Positions 17,097-27,700 of a stretch of 35,342 nucleotides of DNA are shown here, in pieces (position 1 is the first letter of the stretch; every line of letters begins with the position of its first letter). This DNA is from Candidatus Poseidonia sp. (GTDB taxonomy: Archaea; Thermoplasmatota; Poseidoniia; Poseidoniales; Poseidoniaceae). Made by a program: the position numbers and the translations under genes. The notes under the pieces were generated by a model, which saw nothing but the letters and a program-made list of their open reading frames with translations, had not been told where the DNA came from and made no database searches. The stretch spans positions 1-35,342 of the forward strand of contig JALRLR010000004.1 in the NCBI GenBank assembly GCA_023254355.1, read 5' to 3'.

Positions 17097-18376
17097 TGCG
17101 AATCGGTCTGGTTGGCAAACCAAACGTTGGCAAATCCACGTTCTTTAGCGCCGCTACGCTGGCACAAGTGGACATTGCCAATTACCCGTTCTGCACCATT
17201 GACCCCAACGTCGGCGTTGCCTTTGTGCAAGCACGTCAGCCCTGTCCGTGCCAAGCCCTGCGGGCCAGATTGGAGGGGGAAGGGCGTTTGGAACCTGCAT
17301 CGGCGGAGGACCCCCGCCAGGGCAGTCTCTGCGAACCGAGAACCGGGACATGCGTGAATCATCGCCGTTCCGTGCCGGTGGCGTTGGTCGACGTAGCGGG
17401 CTTGGTGCCTGGGGCCAGTGAAGGCAGGGGTCGAGGCAATGCCTTCTTGGCCGATTTGGCGAACTGTGATGTCTTGATTCAGGTGGTCGATGCCGCCGGG
17501 ACCACGGACGAAGAGGGCCAGTTCTTGGGGGCCGCTTCCTCAGCCGAGGAGGCGGTGGGGCGCGTTCGTGCCGAGGTGGCGTTTCTTCAGGACGAATTGG
17601 ACGCCTGGATCGGTGGCTTGCTTGCGGAAGGGTGGAATCGAGGCGTACGACGCGTCCAAGCCGAAGGCGAAAAAGGCCTCACGAGTTTTGTTCATGAGCG
17701 CCTCAGTGGCTTGGGGGCGACGCCCACCAAGGTCGCTCAAGCGATGGCGAACTTTCGCGACCTCGCCCCCACCGACCAGAAACCGTGGGATTGGGATTCA
17801 GCCGTGTTGCGCACGTTGGGCCAAAGCCTCCGAAAGCAACTGTTCCCCATCGTGTATGCGGCCAACAAGGCCGACATCGCACCTCCCAGCGTGGTTGAGG
17901 CCTTTCCAGAGTTGACGATGATTCCCTGCATGGCTGACATGGAACTGGCGTTGCGTCGAGCCAGCGGCTCGGGGTTGATTCGATATCAACCCGGCGATGC
18001 TTCGTTTGAGGTTCCAGCCTCTGCTTCGTTGAGCGAGGCTCAATCAAAAGCCTTGGACCACATGCAGCAACGCCTGGCAATGATGGGCGGGACCGGGCTT
18101 GCTGGTTTGATGGATCGTGTGCTGTTTGCGGAACTTGACCACATCGTGGTGTATCCCGTTGCGGATGAAACGCACTGGGTTGACGGGGATGGTCGAGTGC
18201 TGCCCGATGCCTTCGTGGTGCCACGTGGACTCCATGCCAAAGCGTTGGCCGGACGCGTGCACACTGACCTTGGTGAAGGTTTCATTCGAGGCGTGGACGG
18301 ACGCACCAAACGCGTGGTGGGTGCAGATCACGAACTCTCGGACAACGATGTGCTGAAGATTCACGCCAAGACGTGA
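17090..18376 (+). CDS. OBG-family GTPase of the YchF type
   Basis: The 428-residue cytoplasmic GTPase/ATPase belongs to the OBG/HflX group and is probably associated with ribosomes. G1 is GLVGKPNVGKST near the N-terminus; switch II/G3 is LVDVAGLVPGASEGRGRGN; G4 is NKAD in YAANKADIAP. A helical domain follows, and a C-terminal TGS domain ends with HELSDNDVLKIHAKT. A cysteine-rich insertion after G2 (CPCQALRARL and LCEPRTGTCVNHRR) is the pattern of archaeal and eukaryotic-type members. The P-loop starts five residues in, so the start must be the ATG at 17090 or the GTG three bases before; neither has a free ribosome binding site, since a hairpin overlaps them. The gene ends one base before the end of the convergent zinc-ribbon gene. 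Confidence 0.87.
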   Translation: MKVRIGLVGKPNVGKSTFFSAATLAQVDIANYPFCTIDPNVGVAFVQARQPCPCQALRARLEGEGRLEPASAEDPRQGSLCEPRTGTCVNHRRSVPVALVDVAGLVPGASEGRGRGNAFLADLANCDVLIQVVDAAGTTDEEGQFLGAASSAEEAVGRVRAEVAFLQDELDAWIGGLLAEGWNRGVRRVQAEGEKGLTSFVHERLSGLGATPTKVAQAMANFRDLAPTDQKPWDWDSAVLRTLGQSLRKQLFPIVYAANKADIAPPSVVEAFPELTMIPCMADMELALRRASGSGLIRYQPGDASFEVPASASLSEAQSKALDHMQQRLAMMGGTGLAGLMDRVLFAELDHIVVYPVADETHWVDGDGRVLPDAFVVPRGLHAKALAGRVHTDLGEGFIRGVDGRTKRVVGADHELSDNDVLKIHAKT

Positions 18377-18377
18377 A

Positions 18378-18764
18378 TCAATGTCCTTTTGGTCGGTCGT
18401 AGGCAGGCGTGAGTCGAGCCATGTCGCCCGAGTATCGTCCGCCTCGGTAGAGGAACAGAACGGGTGCTGCCAACGTCAACAGGAGCAGCAAACCGAGGAA
18501 AAACAACCCCCACGGTTCAACGTCCGAGAGGGTTGCGGCCCAGAGCACCCACAAAAACGGAAGATAGAGGAACACGCTGTAGCGTCGAGCCACCGTTGAG
18601 AAACGAGCACTCGAGGTGTCTTTGTCAAAGAGGACGGGAACCTCTTCTTTGGTCACGAGTCCTTTGTCAACGCCGCATTGAACGCATACTTGCGTGTTGG
18701 GTCCGTTGCCGTGGATGAAAAATTCACGAGGGTACGTGCTTCCGCAGTGACGACACGCTGGCAT
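18378..18764 (-). CDS. Zinc-ribbon protein with two membrane helices
   Basis: The 128-residue protein starts with a zinc ribbon, CRHC (Cys4, Cys7) and CVQC (about 27-30), separated by 19 residues. Two hydrophobic helices follow (about 64-80 and 88-105), with a short basic tail. The topology suggests a cytoplasmic zinc finger fixed to the membrane. GAGGAAG lies a few bases before the ATG. The gene begins 36 bases after the pabB-pabA stop and may be the last member of that run. No function is recognised. Confidence 0.7.
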   Translation of the reverse strand: MPACRHCGSTYPREFFIHGNGPNTQVCVQCGVDKGLVTKEEVPVLFDKDTSSARFSTVARRYSVFLYLPFLWVLWAATLSDVEPWGLFFLGLLLLLTLAAPVLFLYRGGRYSGDMARLTPAYDRPKGH

Positions 18765-18800
18765 GATGCTTCCTCATGCTGCCCAGCGGGAAGGGATTCT

Positions 18801-21047
18801 TCAACCATCCGATTCGATTTCCAGAAACGCCCGTAACAAGGAAGCCCCTTCGGGCGACCCGATGGATTCTGGATGGGCTTGGAGGGTGTGAATTGGCAAG
18901 GTTGGATGATGCATGCCCATGTTCAAACCCGTGTCTCGTTCGGTGAGGTTCACTCGCAGGCCATGGCTGCCCGTTGGCAGGGCCACCAACGAATTGTACC
19001 GAGTCAGCAACGTCTCGGCAACGGCGCTGCCCTCAAACAGGCCTTGACCGTCGTGAATCATCACGGTTGGCACCCCGTGTACGGGTCCGTGGGGTGAAGG
19101 AACGATGTGCCAACCGTCGGCTTTGGCGAGGGCTTGATGGCCCAAGCAAATACCCAACACCGGGAGGTCCAACTGCCCCGCCAACGCATGATGGGCCAAG
19201 GCCAACGTGAGCGGGCAGTCATCCGGCGTACCGGGGCCGGGCCCCAGCACCAAATGAGACGGCTGCAATCGCTCCAACAGGTCGTTCAGCGCTACGGGGT
19301 CAAGCCATGCTTGGGAGGCGGGTGACCGCCCCTCCAACACCGTGACGTTGTGGCCGGTCAGGGCCATGGCATGAGCGATGTTCATCGAGAACGAATCAAG
19401 GTTGTCAATGAAGAGCACACCGGTTGAATCCGGGTCGCTAAGGGCCTGTTCAAGCCGTTGTATGGCGCCGCTCTCAGCGTTATCTGCAGGTCGAAACAGC
19501 GGGGCGTTGACCGGATGGATGCTCAATGAAGCGGTGGGGAGGACGGCATGCTCGGCCCGCATCCATCCTGCGGCCAAGCGAAGGGCCGCTCCTTTCCACG
19601 CGGCTTCAGCCACTTCCTTGACCGGGTCGGACGCGATGGTGATGCCTCCTCCAGCCCCCGCGGAGGCGTGCCAAACGCCTCCTTTTCGATGGGCCTCCAG
19701 CGTCCGAATCAAGATGTTCCATGCGCTTTGCCCTGAATGAACATCGATGTAGCCGATGGAACCGGTCCAGAAGGAGCGCGGCATCTGTTCCAACTCATCG
19801 ATGACCGCACAGACCACCGTTCGGGGACATCCCGTGATGGACCCGCCTGGAAACACGGCTTGCAGGGCCGAAGCGCCGGTTGAGGTGGGCTGAAGCGTTC
19901 CCGAAACATGGCTTACCAAGTGTTGGACATTGGCATAGGCTTCAACGTCAAAGCGGTCCACTTTGACCGTTCCCGGTCGGGCGATGTGCGTCAAGTCGTT
20001 TCGCATCAAGTCCACCAACATTCGGTGTTCTGCCCGTTCTTTTTCATCTTCGATCATCGCTTGACGGAGTCGTTCGCTCTCGGCGATGTCCCTCCCCTGC
20101 GGGCAGGTGCCTTTGATGGGGGCGGTGGAAACGATGGTACCATCGCAGGTGAGCAGCGATTCGGGGGATGAACTTGCCAAGGCGAAGCCGAGGTCTTCGG
20201 CTTCAACGTAGGACGCGTACGGTGCAGGGTTGATGTCCAGCAGTCGGTGGAAGACGTTGTACGGATGGTCAATTTCCCCGCGCCAGTGCTTTCCGACGTT
20301 GACCTGGTACACTTGTCCTCGAACGATGCCGTCTCGAACGGCTTGGATGTTGTCTTGATGGGTTTCGTCCGTATGGGTCACCGACTCTCGATGTTGGACA
20401 AGGGGGGGTGACTGGAGGGGTGTCAAGGGGTGTCGAAGGGCTTCTTCAGCCCGTTCGCACCAAGCCACGTCGTTGCCGAACACGGTGCAACGTCCGTTCG
20501 AAGCGTCCAGGGCGAGGCCGCCGTCAACGCACCACAGCACGGCGAGCAAGGCGCCGACTTCTGGTGGGTGCTGAAGGCGTAGCGGTTGGGTCCATTGAAG
20601 CAAATCATAGGCCAAGGCGCCGCACCAAAACGGTCGTTCTGGAAACACCGCTCCGTGTTGAACATGAAACGGTGCGGCCGAAGTCTCCGGCTTGAGTTTG
20701 ATCATCAAATCTTCGAGGTTGTCCGCATGGAGGGTGACGCTGTGATACCACGAACCGTGTTTCCACGCCTCAACTTCGGCCCTGAGTCGAGGTGTTTCTG
20801 CTTGCAGGCGTAGGTCGCCGTTCAGCGGGGAATGGGGGGGTGCCGCCGGAAGAAAATCACGGGAAGGTTGACGGATCACGACCCGTTTCTTGGCAGGTGC
20901 TGCCACCAAGGACCACGAAGCGAGATGGGAGGGTGGACCCGCTGAAACCAGAAGCGTCTTGTCAGGCGAGCCGTAGCGGAGCGCCATTTTTCCGAGCAGA
21001 CCCTCCTGCGTGAGTCGGTGAACCATGGCAGGTACATCATCCGACAC
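18801..21047 (-). CDS. pabBA: Fused aminodeoxychorismate synthase (PabB-PabA)
   Basis: The 748-residue fusion makes 4-amino-4-deoxychorismate from chorismate and glutamine, for p-aminobenzoate and folate-type cofactors. The chorismate-binding domain comes first (to about residue 540): Lys312 in APIKGTCPQG, the lysine that marks PabB rather than TrpE (which has Ala), RNDLTHIARPG, FPGGSITGCPR and GAGGGITIASDP. The glutamine amidotransferase follows: IDNLDSF, GPGPGTPDD, the nucleophile Cys634 in GICLGHQAL, and His725/Glu727 in QAHPES. Most organisms carry the two parts separately or in the order PabA-PabB. I chose the GTG at 21047 because GAGGTTGG lies just upstream; it overlaps the pabC end by 11 bases. 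An ATG at 21026 is the alternative. Specificity for pABA over anthranilate rests on the PIKGT lysine and the pabC neighbour. Confidence 0.88.
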   Translation of the reverse strand: MSDDVPAMVHRLTQEGLLGKMALRYGSPDKTLLVSAGPPSHLASWSLVAAPAKKRVVIRQPSRDFLPAAPPHSPLNGDLRLQAETPRLRAEVEAWKHGSWYHSVTLHADNLEDLMIKLKPETSAAPFHVQHGAVFPERPFWCGALAYDLLQWTQPLRLQHPPEVGALLAVLWCVDGGLALDASNGRCTVFGNDVAWCERAEEALRHPLTPLQSPPLVQHRESVTHTDETHQDNIQAVRDGIVRGQVYQVNVGKHWRGEIDHPYNVFHRLLDINPAPYASYVEAEDLGFALASSSPESLLTCDGTIVSTAPIKGTCPQGRDIAESERLRQAMIEDEKERAEHRMLVDLMRNDLTHIARPGTVKVDRFDVEAYANVQHLVSHVSGTLQPTSTGASALQAVFPGGSITGCPRTVVCAVIDELEQMPRSFWTGSIGYIDVHSGQSAWNILIRTLEAHRKGGVWHASAGAGGGITIASDPVKEVAEAAWKGAALRLAAGWMRAEHAVLPTASLSIHPVNAPLFRPADNAESGAIQRLEQALSDPDSTGVLFIDNLDSFSMNIAHAMALTGHNVTVLEGRSPASQAWLDPVALNDLLERLQPSHLVLGPGPGTPDDCPLTLALAHHALAGQLDLPVLGICLGHQALAKADGWHIVPSPHGPVHGVPTVMIHDGQGLFEGSAVAETLLTRYNSLVALPTGSHGLRVNLTERDTGLNMGMHHPTLPIHTLQAHPESIGSPEGASLLRAFLEIESDG

Positions 21048-21786
21048 GGTCCAACCTCGGTTGCGACCACGAGGCTTCTTCGGTAAAATATTCCCGAAGC
21101 AGGCGTTGGCATTGGTCGGAGAGGAGGTTGGAGGTGCCAACGACTTCTCCGTCCAGCGAGTCAACCCGGCACGCCCCCATCCCGGTGCCCACCAAGACCA
21201 ATTCTGCGCAGCGAGCCACGGTTCGTTCGTTCAAACGCCCTCGAACCACGGGGAAGCCCTGGTCGGGGAGTTTTCGTTCAAGAACCGAGGCCGTGATGCC
21301 GTTGACGCCCCCGTCGCTTTCGGGTGCAAGCCACACGGTTCCGTCTTCGTCCAAGACCATCGGCGTGCCTCGGTCACCGTCAACGATCGCATGTTCGTGA
21401 ATCAACAACGCCGCATCGCACCCGGCTGCCTCGGCCGCTTCTTTGGCCTTGATGTACGGCTCCCATTCGCCGTGCTTGCATCCATTGGTTCGTTCGTTCC
21501 AACGCGGTGCAGGTACACCGATGGCGTCGATGGCTTCGTTTCGAAAAGCCAGGTCTCTGACCTCAACCTGCCACGTGTTCGTTCCCGCTCGACAAGCAAG
21601 ACGAGCCAACCTCCACCCTTCGCTGTCGTGAGAGGGGAGCACCGGTGGTTCAGTGGGCAAGGTGATTCGGAGTCGCTGTGCGTGCTCAGCAAGGCGCTCA
21701 AGATGCATGGGCCAGTCGGCGACGTGACCCTTTTCATTCACCAACGTCGTGGTAAACACTTCACTTCGCGGTCCTTGACGCTCCAT
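21037..21786 (-). CDS. pabC: Aminodeoxychorismate lyase, class IV PLP enzyme (PabC)
   Basis: The 249-residue PLP enzyme would split aminodeoxychorismate into p-aminobenzoate and pyruvate. The fold-type IV pattern is present: the Schiff-base lysine Lys104 in NGCKHGEWEPY, followed by AEAAGCDAALLIHE, a DEDGTVWLAPES segment, GGVNGITASVLER (phosphate site) and LVGTGMGACRVDSLDGEVVG near the end. Class IV also holds branched-chain and D-amino acid aminotransferases; the choice of PabC rests on overlap with the PabB-PabA gene downstream. GAGGG lies six bases before the ATG, which is nine bases after the stop of the giant surface-protein gene. Confidence 0.82.
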   Translation of the reverse strand: MERQGPRSEVFTTTLVNEKGHVADWPMHLERLAEHAQRLRITLPTEPPVLPSHDSEGWRLARLACRAGTNTWQVEVRDLAFRNEAIDAIGVPAPRWNERTNGCKHGEWEPYIKAKEAAEAAGCDAALLIHEHAIVDGDRGTPMVLDEDGTVWLAPESDGGVNGITASVLERKLPDQGFPVVRGRLNERTVARCAELVLVGTGMGACRVDSLDGEVVGTSNLLSDQCQRLLREYFTEEASWSQPRLDRVG

Positions 21787-21795
21787 GCTGGGCCC

Positions 21796-24700
21796 TCACA
21801 GCAGGTCGTCGAGGAAGGACGTATCGATTTGCGGTCGCTTCTGGACGGGTTCCACTTCATCCAACAGTCCGTTCAGCACGTCTTGGTTGACCTGAGGCCT
21901 GAGCACCGGTTGTTCGGGTTGGTAGGCTTGGCGACCGAAATTTGCTTCTTGAATTTGGTTGGCGGCAGCGTACAGGTCGTTGGCTTGCTGAGTGGAAACG
22001 CCTTGGGGCGGCGCAGGAGCCGACGTTGGTGCACTGGGTGCTGGCATCGTGGGCGGGGTGTCCCAATCGCCTTGAATGCCCCAAGTGGCTTCTTGAAGTT
22101 CCCAGCTCTTGGACCGTTGCGATGCGTTACCACGAGAACGGACGACCACAACCAGCAAGAGCAAGATGATGATGAGCATGCCCGCAGCGATCAAATTCGG
22201 CCCGGTCAGGAGCGAGTCTAAGGAAAGTTGTCCCGTTTCATCGCCGGTCGGTTCACCGGTGCCCCCGACTTCCAGCGGGTCCAACTTCACGACCTCAACC
22301 GTGGTTTTGGCCACGGTGTCGTCATAGGGGACGACCCCAACGAACCACGCCGTATCGTTGCTCAACGCTTCAAACAGCGCCGGCGTGATGAGGAAGGTGT
22401 TGGCCGAAACCGTTTGACCGACCATCGTGGCGTCATCGGTTGACGTAAACGCTTCCTCGCTGATGTAGATGTGGTAGCCGCGAACGTTGGCGTTCACCGA
22501 ATGTTGCCATTCCACCAGAACATCGGTTTCGGTGGACCAGCCGACTTCAACCTTCTCAATGTCTGGCAAATAGTTGCCCGGGTCGGTGATGCCCTCGTCC
22601 GTTGAGGTGCCCGATACCATCGTCAGCAGGGTCGTGTAGGCGTTGCCCGATGAATCAGTGGCCACAACGGCCACCCAAATCTCTTGGCCAGGGATGACGG
22701 GTGCATCGCCTGCGACGAGGTCGATGACCACGGGCATGGACGGGTTGCGGCCCAGCGTTGAGACGGGGGCCATTTGTTGAGAGACGGTTCCATCAAAGTT
22801 GTAGGTGGCCGCATATACGTCGTACGTTGCCACGTCACCGGAACTCGACGGTCCAAACGTCAAGAGCAGCGCCGACCCGTCGTCGTTTGGACGGTCGCTC
22901 AGCGTGAGTTCGGTCACTCGTTCGGGGGCCGTGTTGTCGTTTTGATTGTCCACCGGCGTGACGCTGACCTGCGTAAGTTCGGTGAGATGGACGTTCCCCT
23001 TCAAATCGTGCACCGTGACGGCGACAAACAGTTCAACACCGGGCTGAATCAGCCCTGGCGTACCTTCGGTCAGGGCGCCTCCCTGCGGGACATAGAGAGC
23101 GGTGGAAAGCGTGAGTTCAATCGGGTTGGTTCGCTCATCAATCCATTGTTTGTTGAAGGAGAAACACCCGCAGCTTTCCGGATTGGTACCAAAGGCGGCG
23201 TAGGCGGACGAAAGGTCCTCCACCGGGGCACTGGACACCCATACCGTGTAGGATGCGAAGTCGTCGACGGTTGAAGGCTCCCAAACCACGTCGATGGCCG
23301 TTCCGTCGTCGTTGGGGTGGTCGAAGGCCATGAGCGCCGTGATTCGCGGCGGCGTCGTGCCGGGGCCGACGATGTTCTGGAACGGCGTGACCGTGACGAG
23401 GTTGACAACCTCCGTGTTGCCGTTGAGCCACACATCGTAGGCCACCACGCCCACCGTGTAGATCTGTCCGTCGATGAGCGGGACGCCGTCAAGGCTGGTG
23501 ATGACGATTTGGGTTTCATCACAGGGATTGAGGATGGCGGCCTGGGAGAAGCCGTCAATGGACCCCATGTCGCCGTTCGCGGTGTGGTTTCCTTGCCTCA
23601 TGTACACCGTGTAGAAGGCACAATCTTCCGCCGAACTGCCGTTCCACGTCACGGAAATGCGACCGCCCTCGTCTTCGGGGACATCGCTGGCTACCGTTCC
23701 TTCGATCGGCGCTGGCGCTTCGTTATCGTTCAGTTCCCCGGTCGGTACGACCGGTCCCACCACCGTCATGTCGGAGAGGTTCTCCTGGCCCGCTTCGTCC
23801 GTGCAGGTGAAGCCGATCCAGACGGGAACGCCAGGGGTGAGTGAAAGAACGGATTGGTTGCCTTCGTTGGGTGCGATGGTGGTGAGCGGGGTGCGACCAA
23901 AAGCATCCGTCATGAGGGTGGTTCCCACGTAGATGTTGGTGGCGGCAAGGTCAAGTGCCGTGCATCGAGCCCATTCCACCTCAACGTCGCCGTCGTCACC
24001 GTTGGAGCCCATGGCTTGAGCCGTTGCCCAAGCAGGCGCCTTTGGCACTTCGTCGCTGGGGCTGGCCGGGCCGAACGGGGCGGACACAGCCCCCCAGCGA
24101 CCGTCGTTGTACTCAACCACAACCACGGCGTGGTAGTCCGTTCCATCTTTGAGCGGCAGACCGTTCGCCGTCTCAATATCGGCCGAAAGCCGGCTGTGCA
24201 ACGAGATTGTTTTGTCCGGGGTTTGCCCGAGCAACATCAATTCATTCGGAGCGCTGGCCCACGGCCCTTCGTTGACAAACACGAGGTAGCGGGCGAAGTC
24301 TTCGTCGTGAACCAGAGACCACGATGCGGTGAGGGCACCCCCACCATCGTCGGGTCGGTCGACCAAACCTTCCATCGTGACCGGTGTGTCTGAGCGAACA
24401 TAATCGTACGTGAGTCGAGCTTCAAGGGTGCCGTTGGACGGGGCGTAGAGCCTCAGAGAGACATGGCGGGTGTTGTTGTAGAGTTGTCCGTTGTCCACTG
24501 CGTCTTGCAGGTTAAGGGCCAATGCAGGGTCGTTGCTGATGTCGAGGGTGACGTCGTATTTCAGCGACACCGATTTTGCCCAAACGGCTGCACCGGTCAC
24601 GGGCGAGGTCATCACGATCGGGACGTTTTGGAACAGCAGGTTGTGGGCTCCAGGCGTGCCCATGGTGGAGTCCAAAGCAAACGGATCGTTGGCGTCGATG

Positions 24701-27700
24701 AGTTGGATGCTCATGCCAGGGTGCGTCATGTCCGTGACGTTGATGCCGCCTCCGTTGTTCATGGCGCGAAGCGTCAGCGGCAACGCTCGTCGCATCGAAC
24801 TCTGTTCCATGGCAGGGTATTGGCCGCCGTTGGCGTACCCCCGCAAGCCTTCTTCGGTGAGCAACCATACGGTGTTCGTGCCCAACGTACCGCCAACAAC
24901 GTTGCCTGGTCGGAAGGTCTGAAGCGAGTTGTGGTTCGTGGAACGGGCTTCAACCAACATGGCGAAGTCGTCGCCTCCAAGAGCCAATACCTCGTCCCCG
25001 TTGCTGAACATTCCGTGAACGGGGTATTGGGATTGCATGAACGCCACGCCGTCCTCAAAGTCGCCACTGGAAGCGTTCCAATGCGTGAGCGGCCAACCAG
25101 CGGTGGCGATGTGAACACCCCACCAATCCACCGTGAGGGAGGTAACGGTGTTCGAAGGCAGTTGGTCAAAGCGGTGGGTGGAGACCACTTGGTTGGTGGC
25201 CGCATCGAGCAGGCTCACGCCGGGACGTTCGGATCCTCGCCCGTCGTGACTGATGAGCAGGGTGGTGGTCCCGCTGCTGCTGGTTTGGGCCACCAATCCC
25301 CAGGCCGAGTTGCCCATCAACCCGTTGTTGGTGGTTAGGGTTGACCCGGTGTTGCTGTTGGCGTCCCAAACGAAGACGCCCGAAGGGGTGGCCATGTAAA
25401 CGATGTTCCCCACCGCAGCGACGTCCTCAACGATGGCGTTGGGCAGGCCGTTGCTCGCCGTGATGGAATCCATCCAGTCGTTGGTCGTGTAGTTCCAGCG
25501 CCCCACGCCTCCATTGGTGGCGATGTACAGGATGGAGGAGGTGTCGGTAAAGCCGTTGACAATGTTGGAGGGTAGACCGGCGATCAATCGGCCGTTGCCG
25601 AATTGGTCCGTGGCCGGGTCAAAGAGTTGCACGCCGGGAGGACTGCCTCCATCGCCAGCCAGCCCGATGACGAGTTGGTTGTTGTACGTGTGCATCGTGT
25701 CGAATTTCCCGTGCAACGACCCCGAAATGGCTGAAATCGTTCGGGTTTGAGTGTCCAGCTTGTGCATGCCATCGGGGTTCGACGCAATGTAGAGGGAGGT
25801 GCCTTGCAAATGCAAGTCGCTGGCGACGGTGTTCCCAGGAAGGGTCCATCCGTATTGCCATTCCACGGTCCCGTTGGGAAGGAACGTGCCTTGCAGAAGC
25901 CCTGTCCCGCTTCCACCGCCGTTGCCCACGCCAAACTGGGGACCGCCTCCGGTCGCCGCCCAAACATGGGTGCTGTTGGCCACCATGGCCGAAACCTGTC
26001 CGCTCACCAAGCCGGGCAAGTCAACGAGTTTCTGCATGCCAGAGGAGGAAAGCGTGGAGACATGGCTGTAGCCCGAGGCGCCACCGGCTTGACCGATCAA
26101 CCACTGTGAGTTGCTGGCTTGCCATTGGAACGAGGTCACGGAGGAACCACCGCCGTAGACTTGGGCTTGCAGCGCCGTGGCCCCGTTGGCGACCATGGTG
26201 GAATAGCCGCCTCCAATCACGTTGGAGCCCGATGCCCCGATGCCGTGGCCCACGAGCAGTTGCGTGCCGGAGTGAGCCAATCCGTCGTACCACACACGGT
26301 CGCTGGGAAGGTTATGGCTGGAGGTGGTCAGGCTCGAGAGGAAAGCGTTGGAGACGTAACTGTAGCGCGTGATCGGTTGGTTGTCGTTGTAGTATCCGAT
26401 GTACAAGGTGTCTTGAGCGTCGCAAGCGACCGAGGCGGGAGCAAAACCGTCGAGTTGGCTGCGGTCAAAGTCGGATTGGACCGAGGCGTTTTGCAGGTCG
26501 ATTCGTGCGATGCCGCCGTTGCCGTTGTACATGGCGATGTTCAGTAAACCACCGCACATCTCCATCGAGATGGGATAGCCGTCGGGGATGTTCGTGTTGG
26601 AGTCGGCGGCGTAGGCGGTCCAAGCGCCTGCTGAGTTTCGGTGCGAGATGACGCCTTCAATGAAGCCGCCAAAGTTGCTGAATCGGACCCCTCCGACGAC
26701 GAGGTTGGAACCGTCGGTCCACAATTCGTAGAATACACTCCCAGCGTTGTTGGGAAGGCCGTTGCCAGCTTCCCACTTTGAACTCCACTGGTTGGTGGTT
26801 TCGTTGTAGCGCAGGATGCCCGATTCGGTGGCGAACAGGGTTTCGCCGTTGTGCTCAACGATGCCTCGGATGGGCAAGTCAAACGAGGTCCACGAGTTGA
26901 CCAGCGAGAGGTTCGCATCGTACAACTCCAGCTTCAATTCGCCCCACGCCACCCACGTGTTGCCGTTGGAGGATTCGTAGGCGGTCACACGGTCGATGGA
27001 ACCGGTGGGCAAGATGTTCGTGGCGAAGGTGGAGGTCACCGTGTTCCAGCGAGCGATGCCACCCGAACCGTCGGCGTTCCACCATTGTCCAGAGACCACG
27101 CTCACAAGCAATTCATCTCCAGCCAGTTCCATTTTCACGATGTCCCCGCCGTTCTCGCCGACCTGTGCTCCCATGTCGAGGTTGCTGGGTGCCGTGAAAT
27201 TCACGAGGTCCAAACGACTGACTTCATCGCTTGCGGTGCTGGCGTGATAATAGAGGATGTTGTTGTGAACAATCAAATCGTGAGGGTCGCCGTTGGCGTT
27301 GTAGAGGACGCTGTTCGTCTCGATGTCGTAGGCTTCGGCGCCCGTCGTGACGTTGATCAGTTGGAAACCGTCGCCTCCGCCGACCCACAGCAGGTTGGGG
27401 CGAATGTCGGCGACCAGGCCCGTGACGTCGTCGTTCCCTCCGTCAAGCACCCCGTTGTCTTCGTTGAACGGCGTGAGCCATTGGTTGGAGGTGATGTTGT
27501 AGCGCAGCACCCCCAGCCCTTCGGTGCCAATGTAAGCGATGTCGCCCATGATTTCGACCACGGCGTTGCCGGTTTGGGTTCCTTCGCCCCAGTTTGTGTC
27601 GTGCTGGAAGTTGGATTTCGTCACCAGGCCCACCCCGGAATTGGTGCCACCGTAGACGTAGGTGGCGTCAACGCCGACGCTGTACGTGGCCCAATTGGGC

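Noticed and set aside
21048-21164. Upstream extension of the PabB-PabA frame
   Set aside because: Lies within pabC; the GTG at 21047 has a ribosome binding site and gives the normal overlap.
21025-22221. 398-codon open frame on the plus strand
   Set aside because: Antisense of pabC and the giant-protein tail; no family resemblance.
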